Assembly: GCF_963662255.1 (NCBI RefSeq)
Contig: NC_085052.1
Span: 33,676,654-33,740,653, forward strand
Reading direction: 5' to 3'
Length of the DNA: 64,000 nucleotides
Origin: Cinclus cinclus
Taxonomy: Eukaryota > Chordata > Aves > Passeriformes > Cinclidae
Made by a program: the position numbers and the translations under genes. Positions 55,701 through 64,000 of the stretch are shown piece by piece; position 1 is the first letter of the stretch; every line of letters begins with the position of its first letter. The notes under the pieces were generated by a model. That model was not told where the DNA came from, did no database searches, and was given only the letters and a program-made list of their open reading frames with translations.

Positions 55701-57478
55701 GCACAGAAGCCCTGTAAGTAGGTCAACCAAAAACCCTCACGGCCTGTAAGGCAGCCAAGTGACTCCATTAGGATCTGACAAGGATGGCTGAATTTTTTGC
55801 ACAGCTAATTAGCGAGCTCAGCAGACAAGAACGGTGTTTTGGGCTGTCACAGCAAAATCTTCAGGAAAATCTGCAAGGTGGGTGAGGCAGTAAGTATCCA
55901 TAACAGAACCATGGTGAAAAAAAAGACAGCTGTTTATTTGTGTTAAAAGAGTGAGTTCCCAAGGAAAAACAGGCCTGACCAGTCTCCTGCTGCCCTCAGC
56001 GGCATACCATGCCTTTAACAGGTAGGCCAAGCGAGCTCTCACTGCTGAACTGGTTTCTCATTACAATTTCCCTGAATACACTTATGGGAAAGCTGGTGGA
56101 TACTTCAAGGTGAAGCCTTTTCACTTTCAAAGAGCATGAAACTGCAACGATTTCAGCGATTTGGAAACAGTCCCAGAAGGAGTGGTAACTGATGGCAGCT
56201 AATTCAGTGCAGAGCAGACTCAAAGGACACTATGGAAGCACATAAACACGCAGAGTGAAAAGCTGTTATTGGCTTTCTTGCTTCCTGCCTGAAAAGTCTG
56301 AGATAATCCATTAAACGTATCAGCCCATTAAACATTATCAGTATATCTAGGGGAAGTTGCCCCTGTCCTCAGCAGAGGACAGATGGAGGAACTAGATGAC
56401 CTTTAAGGTCCCTTCCAACCCAGGCCATTCTATGATTTGACAACATTAAAACTACAATAAAGTACCAGACTCGCATGCAATCATGAAAAACTTCACAGGA
56501 TTATTTACTGTATTATGCCAGCTGGTTACTCCCATAGCCTTTAAACAACCAGTTGGGCTTTTTTTTTTTAATTGAATTTTGAAATACTGCAGGTTAAACT
56601 TGTGAGCAAACAAGCTTTAATATTAAAACAGTCTAAATTTAGAAAAAAATTATTCAGGTAACTGCGCACAGCACTGTGTAAGTCCTTACATTTTGAGGTT
56701 TCTAGCTATTCCATCCCACATCCTAAAGGTGCATTACCACTCATCCGACTGTGAATCATTTCTGTACCCCTGTCAAGCTTCTGCAATGTGCAAAACACAA
56801 ACATCGCATATCCTAACCTCTAATCCTACAGCTAAAGGGAGACAACCATCCATTCCCCCGTCACCTTCACCTCAACAACAACAGCTAATAACACAGCGAG
56901 CTGCAAAATTTTCCATGCGGAGCAGGAGATCCTAATACAGAAACACAACAGCAAAGGTAACCTCCCGCCATCTGCAAGAGGATTAGCAGCCATCTATCCC
57001 TGAGGAGATAAACAGCGCTGCTGGCAGGAAAATCGGTCCCTCCCAGGTGTCCCCACCAGCCCAGGGAGGGCTGAGCTGCCCGATTCCCATGGGACATCGA
57101 GCACGCTTCCATCGGGAAATCACTTCCCTACCAGCAGCGGGAACGGCCGGACCCTCACGGGGACCCCCCCCTTCTCCCAGGCGCTATTTTTGGCTCTCCC
57201 CGCCCCCCAAACACAGCCTTTCCATCACAGCCGCCCTTGAAATCCCTCACCCTCCCTCATCGCTGCTTCCTCTGCCTGGGATCTAGTTCTGCTGGGGGAA
57301 TACAAACAGCGTCAGGACCGGCCTGCACCCCCTCCGTGCTCGGCGCACACAGAGCCTCTCCCCGAGCCCGCCCGGTTAAGCTGGATGTGGAAGGGGCTCG
57401 GAGGGGCGGAGGGCAGCGCTTACCGGCGGCCAGAAGCCCGAAGAGGCTGAGGAGCCCGAGGATCAGCGGCCGCGCCAT
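37721..57478 (-). CDS. PSAP: PSAP prosaposin (15 coding exons)
   Basis: Prosaposin is the precursor of saposins A-D, small lysosomal proteins that present sphingolipids to hydrolases; it is also secreted. Exons, 5' to 3': 57424-57478, 48803-48936, 47759-47833, 46993-47118, 46545-46739, 45660-45803, 45107-45163, 43994-44002 (microexon), 42288-42401, 41419-41514, 41027-41213, 40745-40896, 38944-39024, 38309-38416, 37721-37756. They join in frame to 522 residues with the microexon, 519 without; human PSAP is 524-527. The order is signal peptide, SapA-type domain, saposin A (about 66-145), B (197-282), C (312-390), D (405-485), C-terminal SapA-type domain ending RRHVWN. Each saposin has six cysteines and a glycosylation sequon (NGT, NSS, NKT, NAT). 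Intron 1 is 8.5 kb. The paralog lies 0.5 kb downstream. Confidence 0.96.
38309..38416 (-). CDS. PSAP: PSAP exon 14: saposin D end and C-terminal SapA-type domain
   Basis: 36 codons: [36 protein letters not shown]. Donor gtacgt. Confidence 0.94.
38944..39024 (-). CDS. PSAP: PSAP exon 13: saposin D middle
   Basis: 27 codons: [27 protein letters not shown]. Donor gtgagt. Confidence 0.94.
40180..40258 (+). repeat. CR1 LINE 3'-end fragment
   Basis: Reads taaggtcccttccaagccaa, accatcccaggattctctg, the CR1 terminus and its tail. It lies in a PSAP intron. Confidence 0.75.
40745..40896 (-). CDS. PSAP: PSAP exon 12: saposin D start
   Basis: Phase 1 to 0: [39 protein letters not shown]. Donor gtaagg. 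Confidence 0.94.
41027..41213 (-). CDS. PSAP: PSAP exon 11: saposin C main part
   Basis: Phase 0 to 1: [47 protein letters not shown]. Donor gtgggt. Confidence 0.94.
41419..41514 (-). CDS. PSAP: PSAP exon 10: saposin C start
   Basis: 32 codons: [23 protein letters not shown]. The neurotrophic prosaptide segment corresponds to [12 protein letters not shown] across this junction. Confidence 0.93.
42288..42401 (-). CDS. PSAP: PSAP exon 9: saposin B end and B-C linker
   Basis: 38 codons: [12 protein letters not shown] closes saposin B, followed by [20 protein letters not shown]. Donor gtaaga. Confidence 0.93.
43994..44002 (-). CDS. PSAP: PSAP 9-nt alternative microexon (Lys-Asp-Gln)
   Basis: AAGGATCAG lies between a long pyrimidine-rich acceptor ending caacag and donor gtaggt, in phase 0 between the exons that encode MMMHM and QPKDIC. 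Mammalian PSAP has a 9-nt alternative exon encoding Gln-Asp-Gln at the same place. It is far too short to appear as an open frame. Confidence 0.85.
45107..45163 (-). CDS. PSAP: PSAP exon 7: saposin B middle
   Basis: 19 codons: [19 protein letters not shown]. Donor gtaaga. Confidence 0.93.
45660..45803 (-). CDS. PSAP: PSAP exon 6: saposin B start
   Basis: 48 codons: [43 protein letters not shown] is the saposin B glycosylation site. Confidence 0.94.
46545..46739 (-). CDS. PSAP: PSAP exon 5: saposin A end and A-B linker
   Basis: 65 codons: [54 protein letters not shown]. Donor gtaagg. Confidence 0.94.
46993..47118 (-). CDS. PSAP: PSAP exon 4: saposin A middle
   Basis: 42 codons: [40 protein letters not shown]. 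Donor gtaagt. Confidence 0.94.
47759..47833 (-). CDS. PSAP: PSAP exon 3: saposin A start
   Basis: 25 codons: [25 protein letters not shown]. Donor gtgagc. Confidence 0.93.
48803..48936 (-). CDS. PSAP: PSAP exon 2: N-terminal SapA-type domain
   Basis: Phase 1 to 0: [37 protein letters not shown]. Acceptor ctctggcag, donor gtaagt. Confidence 0.94.
54850..55150 (-). repeat. CR1 LINE fragment, about 300 bp
   Basis: Reads aggcctccaagaccatcaag, tgggcagcccattccagcac, aaggaatttctcctgatttc and caacctggactc, the complement of the CR1 3' region. It inserted in PSAP intron 1 in the same sense as the gene. Confidence 0.9.
55435..55530 (+). repeat. Paired G-runs (G17 and G13)
   Basis: Two long G homopolymers 67 bp apart in PSAP intron 1; C-runs on the gene strand. 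Confidence 0.9.
56380..56442 (+). repeat. CR1 LINE 3'-end fragment
   Basis: Reads aactagatgacctttaaggt, cccttccaacccaggccatt, ctatgattt: the CR1 terminus with its diagnostic tail. Confidence 0.85.
57424..57478 (-). CDS. PSAP: PSAP exon 1: signal peptide
   Basis: [18 protein letters not shown] followed by a split Gly codon. Human PSAP begins with a similar Leu/Ala signal. Donor gtaagc, phase 1. Confidence 0.92.
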
Positions 57479-57700
57479 CGCTCCCTCCCGCCGTGCCCGT
57501 CTGCAATGCGGCGCCGCCGGCACCGCCCGCTCCCGCCCTTATAAAGGGGAGGGCCGCGCACGCGCGCACACTGCCCCGCCCCCGCGCATGCGCAGTGGCG
57601 GGGCCTGGGGGGGTGCGAGGGGCGCGAGGAGTGTGAAGGGGCAGCAAAATGGCGGTAGGGGGGCCCGGCTCCACGATCCCCCGCTGCAAACACCGCTGCG
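57479..57700 (-). promoter_or_regulatory. PSAP: PSAP promoter, CpG-rich
   Basis: Dense CpG over about 57.3-57.7 kb. A TATA-like cctttataagg element lies at about 57538-57548, some 65 bp upstream of the ATG. The palindrome gcgcatgcgc at 57584-57593 matches the NRF1 site, and aaaatggcgg at 57646-57655 matches YY1. No CLEAR (TFEB) palindrome was seen in this stretch. Confidence 0.7.
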
Positions 57701-57869
57701 AGCAGTGGTGGCTGGCCGGCAAGAAATAAAGCTTGTTATTCTTGAGGAGATTGTTGCCTCCCTGAGGTAGCGAGAGTCCCAAAGGCAAGAATTTCCCCAT
57801 GTAGAGCAGCCGGGCTGGCAGCATCTGATGGAGGCACGCGCTGACCTGAAGACGTAGTGTTAAGGGGTT

Positions 57870-58180
57870 GGAATGCAGCTTTTCAAAGCCGCTTCCCACT
57901 AGACCAGGTTGGTCAAGGCTGTCTCCCACCTGGCTTTGAGCAGTTCCAGGGATGGTGAATCCACAAACATCCCTGTGCAGCCTGTGCTACTACCTCCACC
58001 CCCTCTTCGTAATTAAAGCTTCCTCCTAATAACCAACCTAAATTGCCTCTCCATCAAATTGTACCCGTTCCCTCTTGTCCTGTCACTACAATTGCTGATG
58101 AAGGATCCCTCCCCAGCTTCCCTGTGGGCTCCTTCAGATAGTGGGATGTGCTGTGAGGTCTCTGCCGAAGCAAACATCTT
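57870..58180 (-). repeat. CR1 LINE fragment, about 300 bp
   Basis: Reads tcctcctaataaccaaccta, tcccttgtcctgtcacta and ccccagcttccctgtgggct, the complement of CR1 sequence further 5' than most other copies here. Confidence 0.85.
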
Positions 58181-58398
58181 GTTGGATATTTGTCACTTCC
58201 CATTCACAGGCTTCCCATCTTGCTTGGGAGGCAATGGGAATACTGGTTTTTCCTTGCTGTGCAGGGAAGCCAGATATCCCTGTGGTCCAAATGAACAGCA
58301 ATTAAAAGTGTAATTTAAGAACAACAGCCTGAATCCACTCACTATCTCCCAGCCTGTTATTCCTGCCTTGCCCCTTGCACTGATTAAACCAACTCCTC

Positions 58399-58420
58399 AA
58401 AAAAAAAAAAAAAAAAAAAA
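58399..58420 (+). repeat. A22 homopolymer
   Basis: A pure run of 22 A. It follows no recognisable retrocopy. Confidence 0.9.
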
Positions 58421-60764
58421 GTTCCTGACTGGACCAACAAACTGAACCAGCTCAGCCTGGAATTGGGTGTCCCCTGTGGCCTCCAACTTATCCCATCCTA
58501 AGAGCTTGGCCTCTTCCAGGTTTATCCCACCAGCTTCATGAGGACCTTCCAGGTATTGCCCTTCAGCTGGAGCCACACATTTTTACCTTGTTAGGTCCTT
58601 AGCTACATGTTCATTTTTCATGCACCAAACTTGTTGATAATATTCAAGGTTTACTTGCAAGGTTAGGAGGAAGTGGATCTGTTCTGTTTCACTTTGCCAG
58701 GCTATACCACACGGCATAACACACATTTCTCCTTTTCTCATAAGGACCTTTTAAAAGCCAAGCTAAGACACCCCAGTCACCATTATTTTCTTCACAAACC
58801 ACCTCAGGAAAACTTGATGCTTACACAGGGCCTTTGCCCCTCTACAAGAGAGCTTCATTTGGAGCTTCTGCTATCACCACCATGGCATCCAGGTTCTTAG
58901 GTAATTCCCAAACTGGAGCCAGGTTCACCAGGCACCCCCAATTTTAGCCAGACTAAACAAGCAACCTTTACTCTGGCTCTAAAGCCACCTTGCCTAGGCA
59001 GGGCTCAGCGTGCTGCCCTTATCTCATGAGTGTACATAAAGTGTTGACGAGGCACCTTGACTTTCCAACCAGCGGCCACCTACTAACCTAGGAAAACACA
59101 CACCCAAAAAAAATCTTTGTGAAGAATATTTAAAAGGAAGTTAAGTAAGACTGTCTAGAACGGGAGAGCTATTTCAGCAGGCGGGGTGTTTTTCTTCTGG
59201 GAGCTGAAGGACAAGGGGGAAGGAAGGAGTAGCTTGGAGCTAAGAGGTTCTACCCCCAGTCTGTTATCATTTCAGGCTAGCCCAGGTTCTCCTGGAGCAT
59301 TGCCAATTCCCATTGATTTGGAAACTATTTTTTTTCCTCTCTCAAGCACACAGCATATAATACTTGGCAATAACAAATTGTCTCCATGACTTAGCTTTCC
59401 TGGTCTAGCCATACTGTCTGCTAGTTTTCTCACTTAAAAATGGAATTAAACAAAATAAAACAGCATCAGGAGTTCAAGCACCCGCTGTGGATGTTTGGAA
59501 GAGTGGGAAATTCCAAAGGATATCTCAGCCTGTTGGGACCAGGTGCAGCTCACACATGTGAGCTGCAGTCACCAGCCACTGTCTGCCTTCTGCTTTTGCT
59601 GAGCTTCTGCTGAGATTTGGGGTTTTGCCTGAAGATAAACCTCCCAGATAAGGTTTCTCAGGAGGGATCGTGGCTTGTCTGTAGTGACATACAGCTGAGT
59701 CACTTGGCTGTGGCTGAGGGAGAAGGAGGCCTTCCCCAGCCTAAACTTGGTTTTTAGCCTCATTTTCTGGGAGGCGCATGCTCTGCATGGAGAAAGCGAG
59801 TAGGAAGAGCTCAGAAAGCTGCAGCCAAGTGAGGGACTTTCCTGCAGCTAAACACATGACTCACTTTCCAGCTGCCTCCCCTACCAACCAGTTGGACTGG
59901 GCCAGCACCAGAGCCTGGCTGGTTTTGATGCTCAGTTTTGTCGTGCCTACAGCACACAAATTCCTTCCACGTCACCTTGCCCTCCTGGCACCCTATTCTG
60001 CGCTTTGCATAAGTGGGGCACGTGAGGAATCTCTGTTTGGCAATCCTGGGAGGCCAGCCAGAGGCCCCTGCAGGCTCTGGTTTTGCAGCCACAGCCAGCT
60101 CTGCAGGAGAGGCGTTCTCTTTGCAAAAGAAAAAAAACCAAAACAAGTGAAATTAATAAAGAGAGGCATTTTCTGCAGGAGCTTGGCTTCCAGACTCTTT
60201 TGCATTTCCACTCAGACTGCAGAAGGAGGAGGGGAAGCAGCAAAGCCAGCCACAAATTATAGGCTGGCAGCCTCGTGCAGAGCCTTGAACATGCTTGAAG
60301 TTTATTCCAGCTCAAGAGCAGCCTCCCTGTGATTCACCAAATGGTTTGACTTGTGGGTCCCACTGGAGTGGAGACAGACACCCACAGACTCCCAGCCTTC
60401 CTCACCACTAACAGGCTGCAGAGAAATAGCTCCTGCTCTGATATTCTTCCCAGAGCAGAAAGCATTAGAGCATGTTCCAAATGGGATGGCAGTGCTGCAG
60501 GGACTGCATCCAAGGGCAGAGCTGCAGCTTGGCAACACCGGCAGCTGCCAGGGCAGGCACATGGGACCTGTCCCACTCCTCCTGGCACGCACACAAAAAA
60601 AGAAACAACCAAAAAACACAACCCTGACCCACAGAAACAGATGGTACTTGACTGGATCAGAGACCTGAATCAGCCCAGGGTGCAGAGAACAGCACATGAT
60701 GAGCCAGATGGGCTGTAAGACAGAGACTACAGCAGCTTCAAACTGAAAGAGTGTAGGTTTAGGT

Positions 60765-60985
60765 AAGATCTGATGAAGAAATTCTTCCCTGTGAGGGTGG
60801 GCACAGGTTGCCCAGAGAAGCTGTGGCTGCCCCATCCCTGCAAGTGTCCAAGGCCAGGTTGGACAGGGCTTGGAGCAACCCAGTCCAGTGGAGGTGTCCC
60901 CACCCATGAGGGAGGTTTGGTACAAAATGGCCTTCAAGGTCCCTTCCAACCCAAACCATGCTGTGATTCTGTGACCCTACACATT
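60765..60985 (+). repeat. CR1 LINE 3' fragment, well preserved
   Basis: Reads acaggttgcccagagaagct, gtggctgccccatccctgca, aaggtcccttccaacccaaa and ctgtgattctgtga. It is the best-kept copy in the window. Confidence 0.93.
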
Positions 60986-63900
60986 TTCAGCCTCTCAGCC
61001 CCTGGCATCAGCACAAACAACCCCACACTGCCGAGCCCAGTGGCTGGTCTGGCTTTACGAGTGATCCCTTCCTCTCCCCAGGCAGTTTTTTGCCTGGATC
61101 CCGTTCACTGTCTGAACGCCTGTGGCACAGCACGGGGTGAAAGCATCGAGGACCATCCCCCTTTGGCAGCCATGCCACAGCAGAGCTCTCAATTAACACT
61201 GGCATGGTCACAGGCTGCATTCCTTCCCACGTTCAGCTCTGCCACAACTTAATTTTCAGAAGGGGTCACATCGAGTACACTGGATTTCCCAAGCAAAGTG
61301 TAACATGAAACTTCAAATCACGGCAGCTAATTCTCATTTCAGTATTTCCTTTGTCAGCTGTCACAAGTTGTACGTTTTAGTTACAAGCTGCGTTTTGTTT
61401 CCAGGTTTCCTCAGCATTTTAGGTACTACTTGGATTAGACTCTTATTTCAAGGCAAAGCATGTCCCAAGGCAACTGATACTTCAAACCAAGTAGATCAAG
61501 CCAAAGAGCATCAGCAGCCATAAAGGCTTTCCCCCTCGTGATTTCTGACCAGCTCTAGCAAGATCTGGAACAGCAACAGAGTTGCCAGAAAAACAGATGA
61601 TTCCTCCTAAATACAAAGGAATCAACCAACTCATCAATGTTTTAAAGGATATGCACCAAGATGCAGAATTCTGTTCCTGCTCCCATTGTGTCATCTTGTC
61701 AAGGTCATAAGAAGTAAGATTGCAGCCAGATAAATCTCTGCCACAACCTTTGAAGCAGGGTTTCCTTTTATAAATGCAAAGTAATATGTTTTTTCTAAAT
61801 TAAAAAAAAAATAGAACTATACATCTAGGTTATCCAGGAAGAAAACAAATGAAAGCATATAATCGATTTTTAATATAATTTTAATATATAAAACAAAATA
61901 TATATACAAAATAATGGAGCTGAGTTCCTTTTGTTTGGTCTCTGCTTTACAGGTCTTCGAGGATTACACTTAGCAGCTTTTTTTACTCTTAGGGCTTTTT
62001 CAGCAGTGAGATTATTGCCATCCAGTGTTTTCCATCTACTGTGACTAATTTGGGCTCACACAGAAGTGATTAGGTAATCACGGGATTCCAGGAGCTACAG
62101 CTTTAGGGAAAAGCACAAAGAATTACAGCTTTTTGCAGGAAAAATAAGAGTTGGCAGAGAACACCTACAGAGGCTGCTGTGGGGAACGAGGCTGAGGAGA
62201 CACACTCACCCTCTCCCAGACCTTCTTCACACAGTTTCCTTCTGTGTTGAAATACTTGCTTTCTCTTCCTTCATTTTCCAAAGCAAAAAGGAAGGCACTA
62301 AATAGAACCTATTATTTGGGGAAGAAGGTGTAAAACAGAAGAGTTTGGACTGGAAATAAGAGCCCAAGTAAACTGTCCTCAAAACTTTGCATGAGCTAGG
62401 ATCTGTTGTGTAGGAAAGAGAGAAGGAATAGGACAGGAAGATCATGTAGTTTAATATCTTAATAAACAGCCTGAGAAGTCAGGCAGGGACTGCTGCTTTC
62501 CTGCTCACTGGATTCTGTGCTATTGCAAGGTCTACAGCTCTTTTTTTAGGTCACAGAAAGCATCAGGCAGCACCTCCTCAGTGGGATCTCACCTCAGCTC
62601 ATGGCCCAGGACTTTTAAGCCAGGCTGTAGATTTCAGTGAAGTTTGCAGCAGCAGCCACCAGTCACTGTGGCCAAAAGTGGCATGGGTTGGGATTAAACA
62701 AAGTCACAAGACCACAGCGGGGAAGTGGCAACTGCAGCTACTGTGGTTCCCACCACAAGGTCTTTCTTCATCAAGACAGTGGATACAACCCACACCCAAA
62801 GTCATAGCTGCCCTTTTCTACAAAAGGGTAAAAATACAGCCCGAGACTCGATCCCCTTCTTTCACTGTCCCAGATAAATCTGGGCTTTTAACAGTTTGGA
62901 GCAAGCTGCCCAGCATGGTGTTCACCACTTGCTTCCTCCAAGTCTGACAAGCATGCCACAGCAAAATTCCTGAGCCTCTTCTAGGGTTTCTTCACCTTCC
63001 AATTTCATAAAGCAAAAGCATGTTTCACTCCAGGGGAAAAAACTCACCAGGATGGTGGCACAAGGAGGGCAAACAGGTATGATTCAATAACTTTGGATTT
63101 CACAAGAGGATTCCCTGGAGCAACCTCCTTTCCTGTGTCCTTCCCACTGTTCACCCAACAGCAGCTGGGGGAACATTGGAGCATCTCCTCAAAGCAGCCA
63201 ACGCAGGCAATAGAAATGTTTTATGAATTCCATGGGCAGTACTGACTAATGAAGTATTGGCAGCTTGGTTTTCCATGGCAATCACAATTTCCATGGTTAT
63301 CACCTCATGTGTGTCTTTACACTTGCTCTACACAGAAAGAAAAAAATCAATAAAGGCTTATTTTCACCCTCAGCTTGTTAATCCTGGCTCTAAGAAAGTC
63401 AGCATCGTGTACCCACACAAGCTCAGCTACTGCCAGGAAATAGCTGGAGTAAAACTCACCATTCTACTGAGCTTTGTTTGCCATGGTGAACGTCAAAGGA
63501 GAAACAAAACCCTTCTTATCCTTACCCAGGGAAGGGCAGAGAGGCGTAGGAGTTGGCATTCAACCTTGGGCACTGCAACCCAGTCATCAACAAACAAAAG
63601 CATGGCTGAGCCCATGGAAGAGAGAGGAGAAAAAAAAGGCAAACCCCCCCACTCTGTGGAGAGCAGCAAATGGTATTCCTGGTTTAACACACTGGGTCAC
63701 ACCCAGCTCTTGTGGAAGGGCAGGGAGAAAATCCAACCCAAGACACCTCATGTACCTACCACAGCCCTGCTGAAAAAGAACCATCTCCATTTCCCCTCTC
63801 TAGGCCACTGCAAGTGCCTTTTAAAACTTATCCAACAACTGCTTTCCCTCAGGTTGTAATTCTCATGCTCAGCTGCAGCTGGTCTCTCTCTGCACTCCTT

Positions 63901-64000
63901 TAGTAGTTCAAGGTTCAGAACCATGTTCTGTTCTTGCTAGCAGATCTGCAAATGAGACTTAGTTAACCCTGAGAGATCTGGAAACTGTTTTTTCTATAAA

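Larger units (their letters stand above)
48937..57423 (-). other. PSAP: PSAP intron 1
   Basis: 8.5 kb, A/T-rich. It holds CR1 pieces at 54850-55150 and 56380-56440, a T20 run at 49792-49811, and G17 and G13 runs at 55435-55451 and 55518-55530. No exon or RNA gene was recognised. Confidence 0.7.
58181..64000. other. Flank upstream of PSAP, no gene recognised
   Basis: Apart from the CR1 copy and a strongly A/T-rich stretch at 61.79-61.92 kb, I see no supported gene. The longest open frames (60-200 codons) have no family signal or splice context. Confidence 0.55.

Noticed and set aside
59778..60332. Plus-strand open frame of 184 codons
   Set aside because: No family resemblance, and overlapping open frames on the other strand are equally long, as expected by chance.
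63257..63859. Plus-strand open frame of 200 codons near the right end
   Set aside because: It has no recognisable domain, and no splice or promoter context. Its composition resembles the flanking non-coding DNA. Kept only as a chance open frame.

Overview
This window looks like avian nuclear DNA. It is intron-rich, carries many fragments of CR1 retrotransposon 3' ends, and has the gene order CDH23 - VSIR (nested) - PSAP. That is the order at human 10q22, and I recall the chicken equivalent on chromosome 6. No species can be named from the sequence. All models were read by hand: splice sites, reading phase and family residues agree along each whole chain, but no alignment or transcript data were used.

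Region 1 (1-8.1 kb): the first four coding exons of VSIR (VISTA immune checkpoint receptor) on the minus strand. They cover the signal peptide, the IgV domain, a short stalk and the membrane span; the cytoplasmic exons lie left of the window. Region 2 (9.4-26.7 kb): the last 32 coding exons of CDH23 on the plus strand, 1746 codons. They run from the end of one cadherin repeat through twelve more repeats (EC16-EC27 if the usual 27 are present), a membrane-adjacent domain, the membrane helix and a cytoplasmic tail ending in a PDZ-binding ITEL. VSIR therefore lies antisense within or next to a CDH23 intron. Region 3 (27.4-34.9 kb): a complete prosaposin-like gene on the minus strand with short introns and GC-rich exons. 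Its end faces the end of CDH23 about 0.7 kb away. Region 4 (35.4-57.5 kb): true PSAP, also on the minus strand, with a CpG-rich promoter near 57.5 kb, a 8.5-kb first intron and a roughly 2.3-kb 3' UTR. Region 5 (57.7-64 kb): flanking DNA with CR1 pieces and no gene I can support.

The main result is the tandem prosaposin pair. Both genes have 15 coding exons, including a 9-nt microexon at the same place inside saposin B, and both models total 522 residues. Eight exons have identical lengths. The copy keeps all six cysteines of all four saposin domains and both flanking SapA-type domains, but it lacks the saposin B glycosylation site and is much more diverged in the saposin A half than at the C-terminus. 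It looks functional and differs from a processed retrocopy.

Other points of note are a C19/G19 homopolymer next to a VSIR splice donor where intron retention would give a membrane-free product, a histidine-rich VSIR ectodomain, a perfect 14-bp inverted repeat in the last CDH23 intron, and several local tandem duplications.
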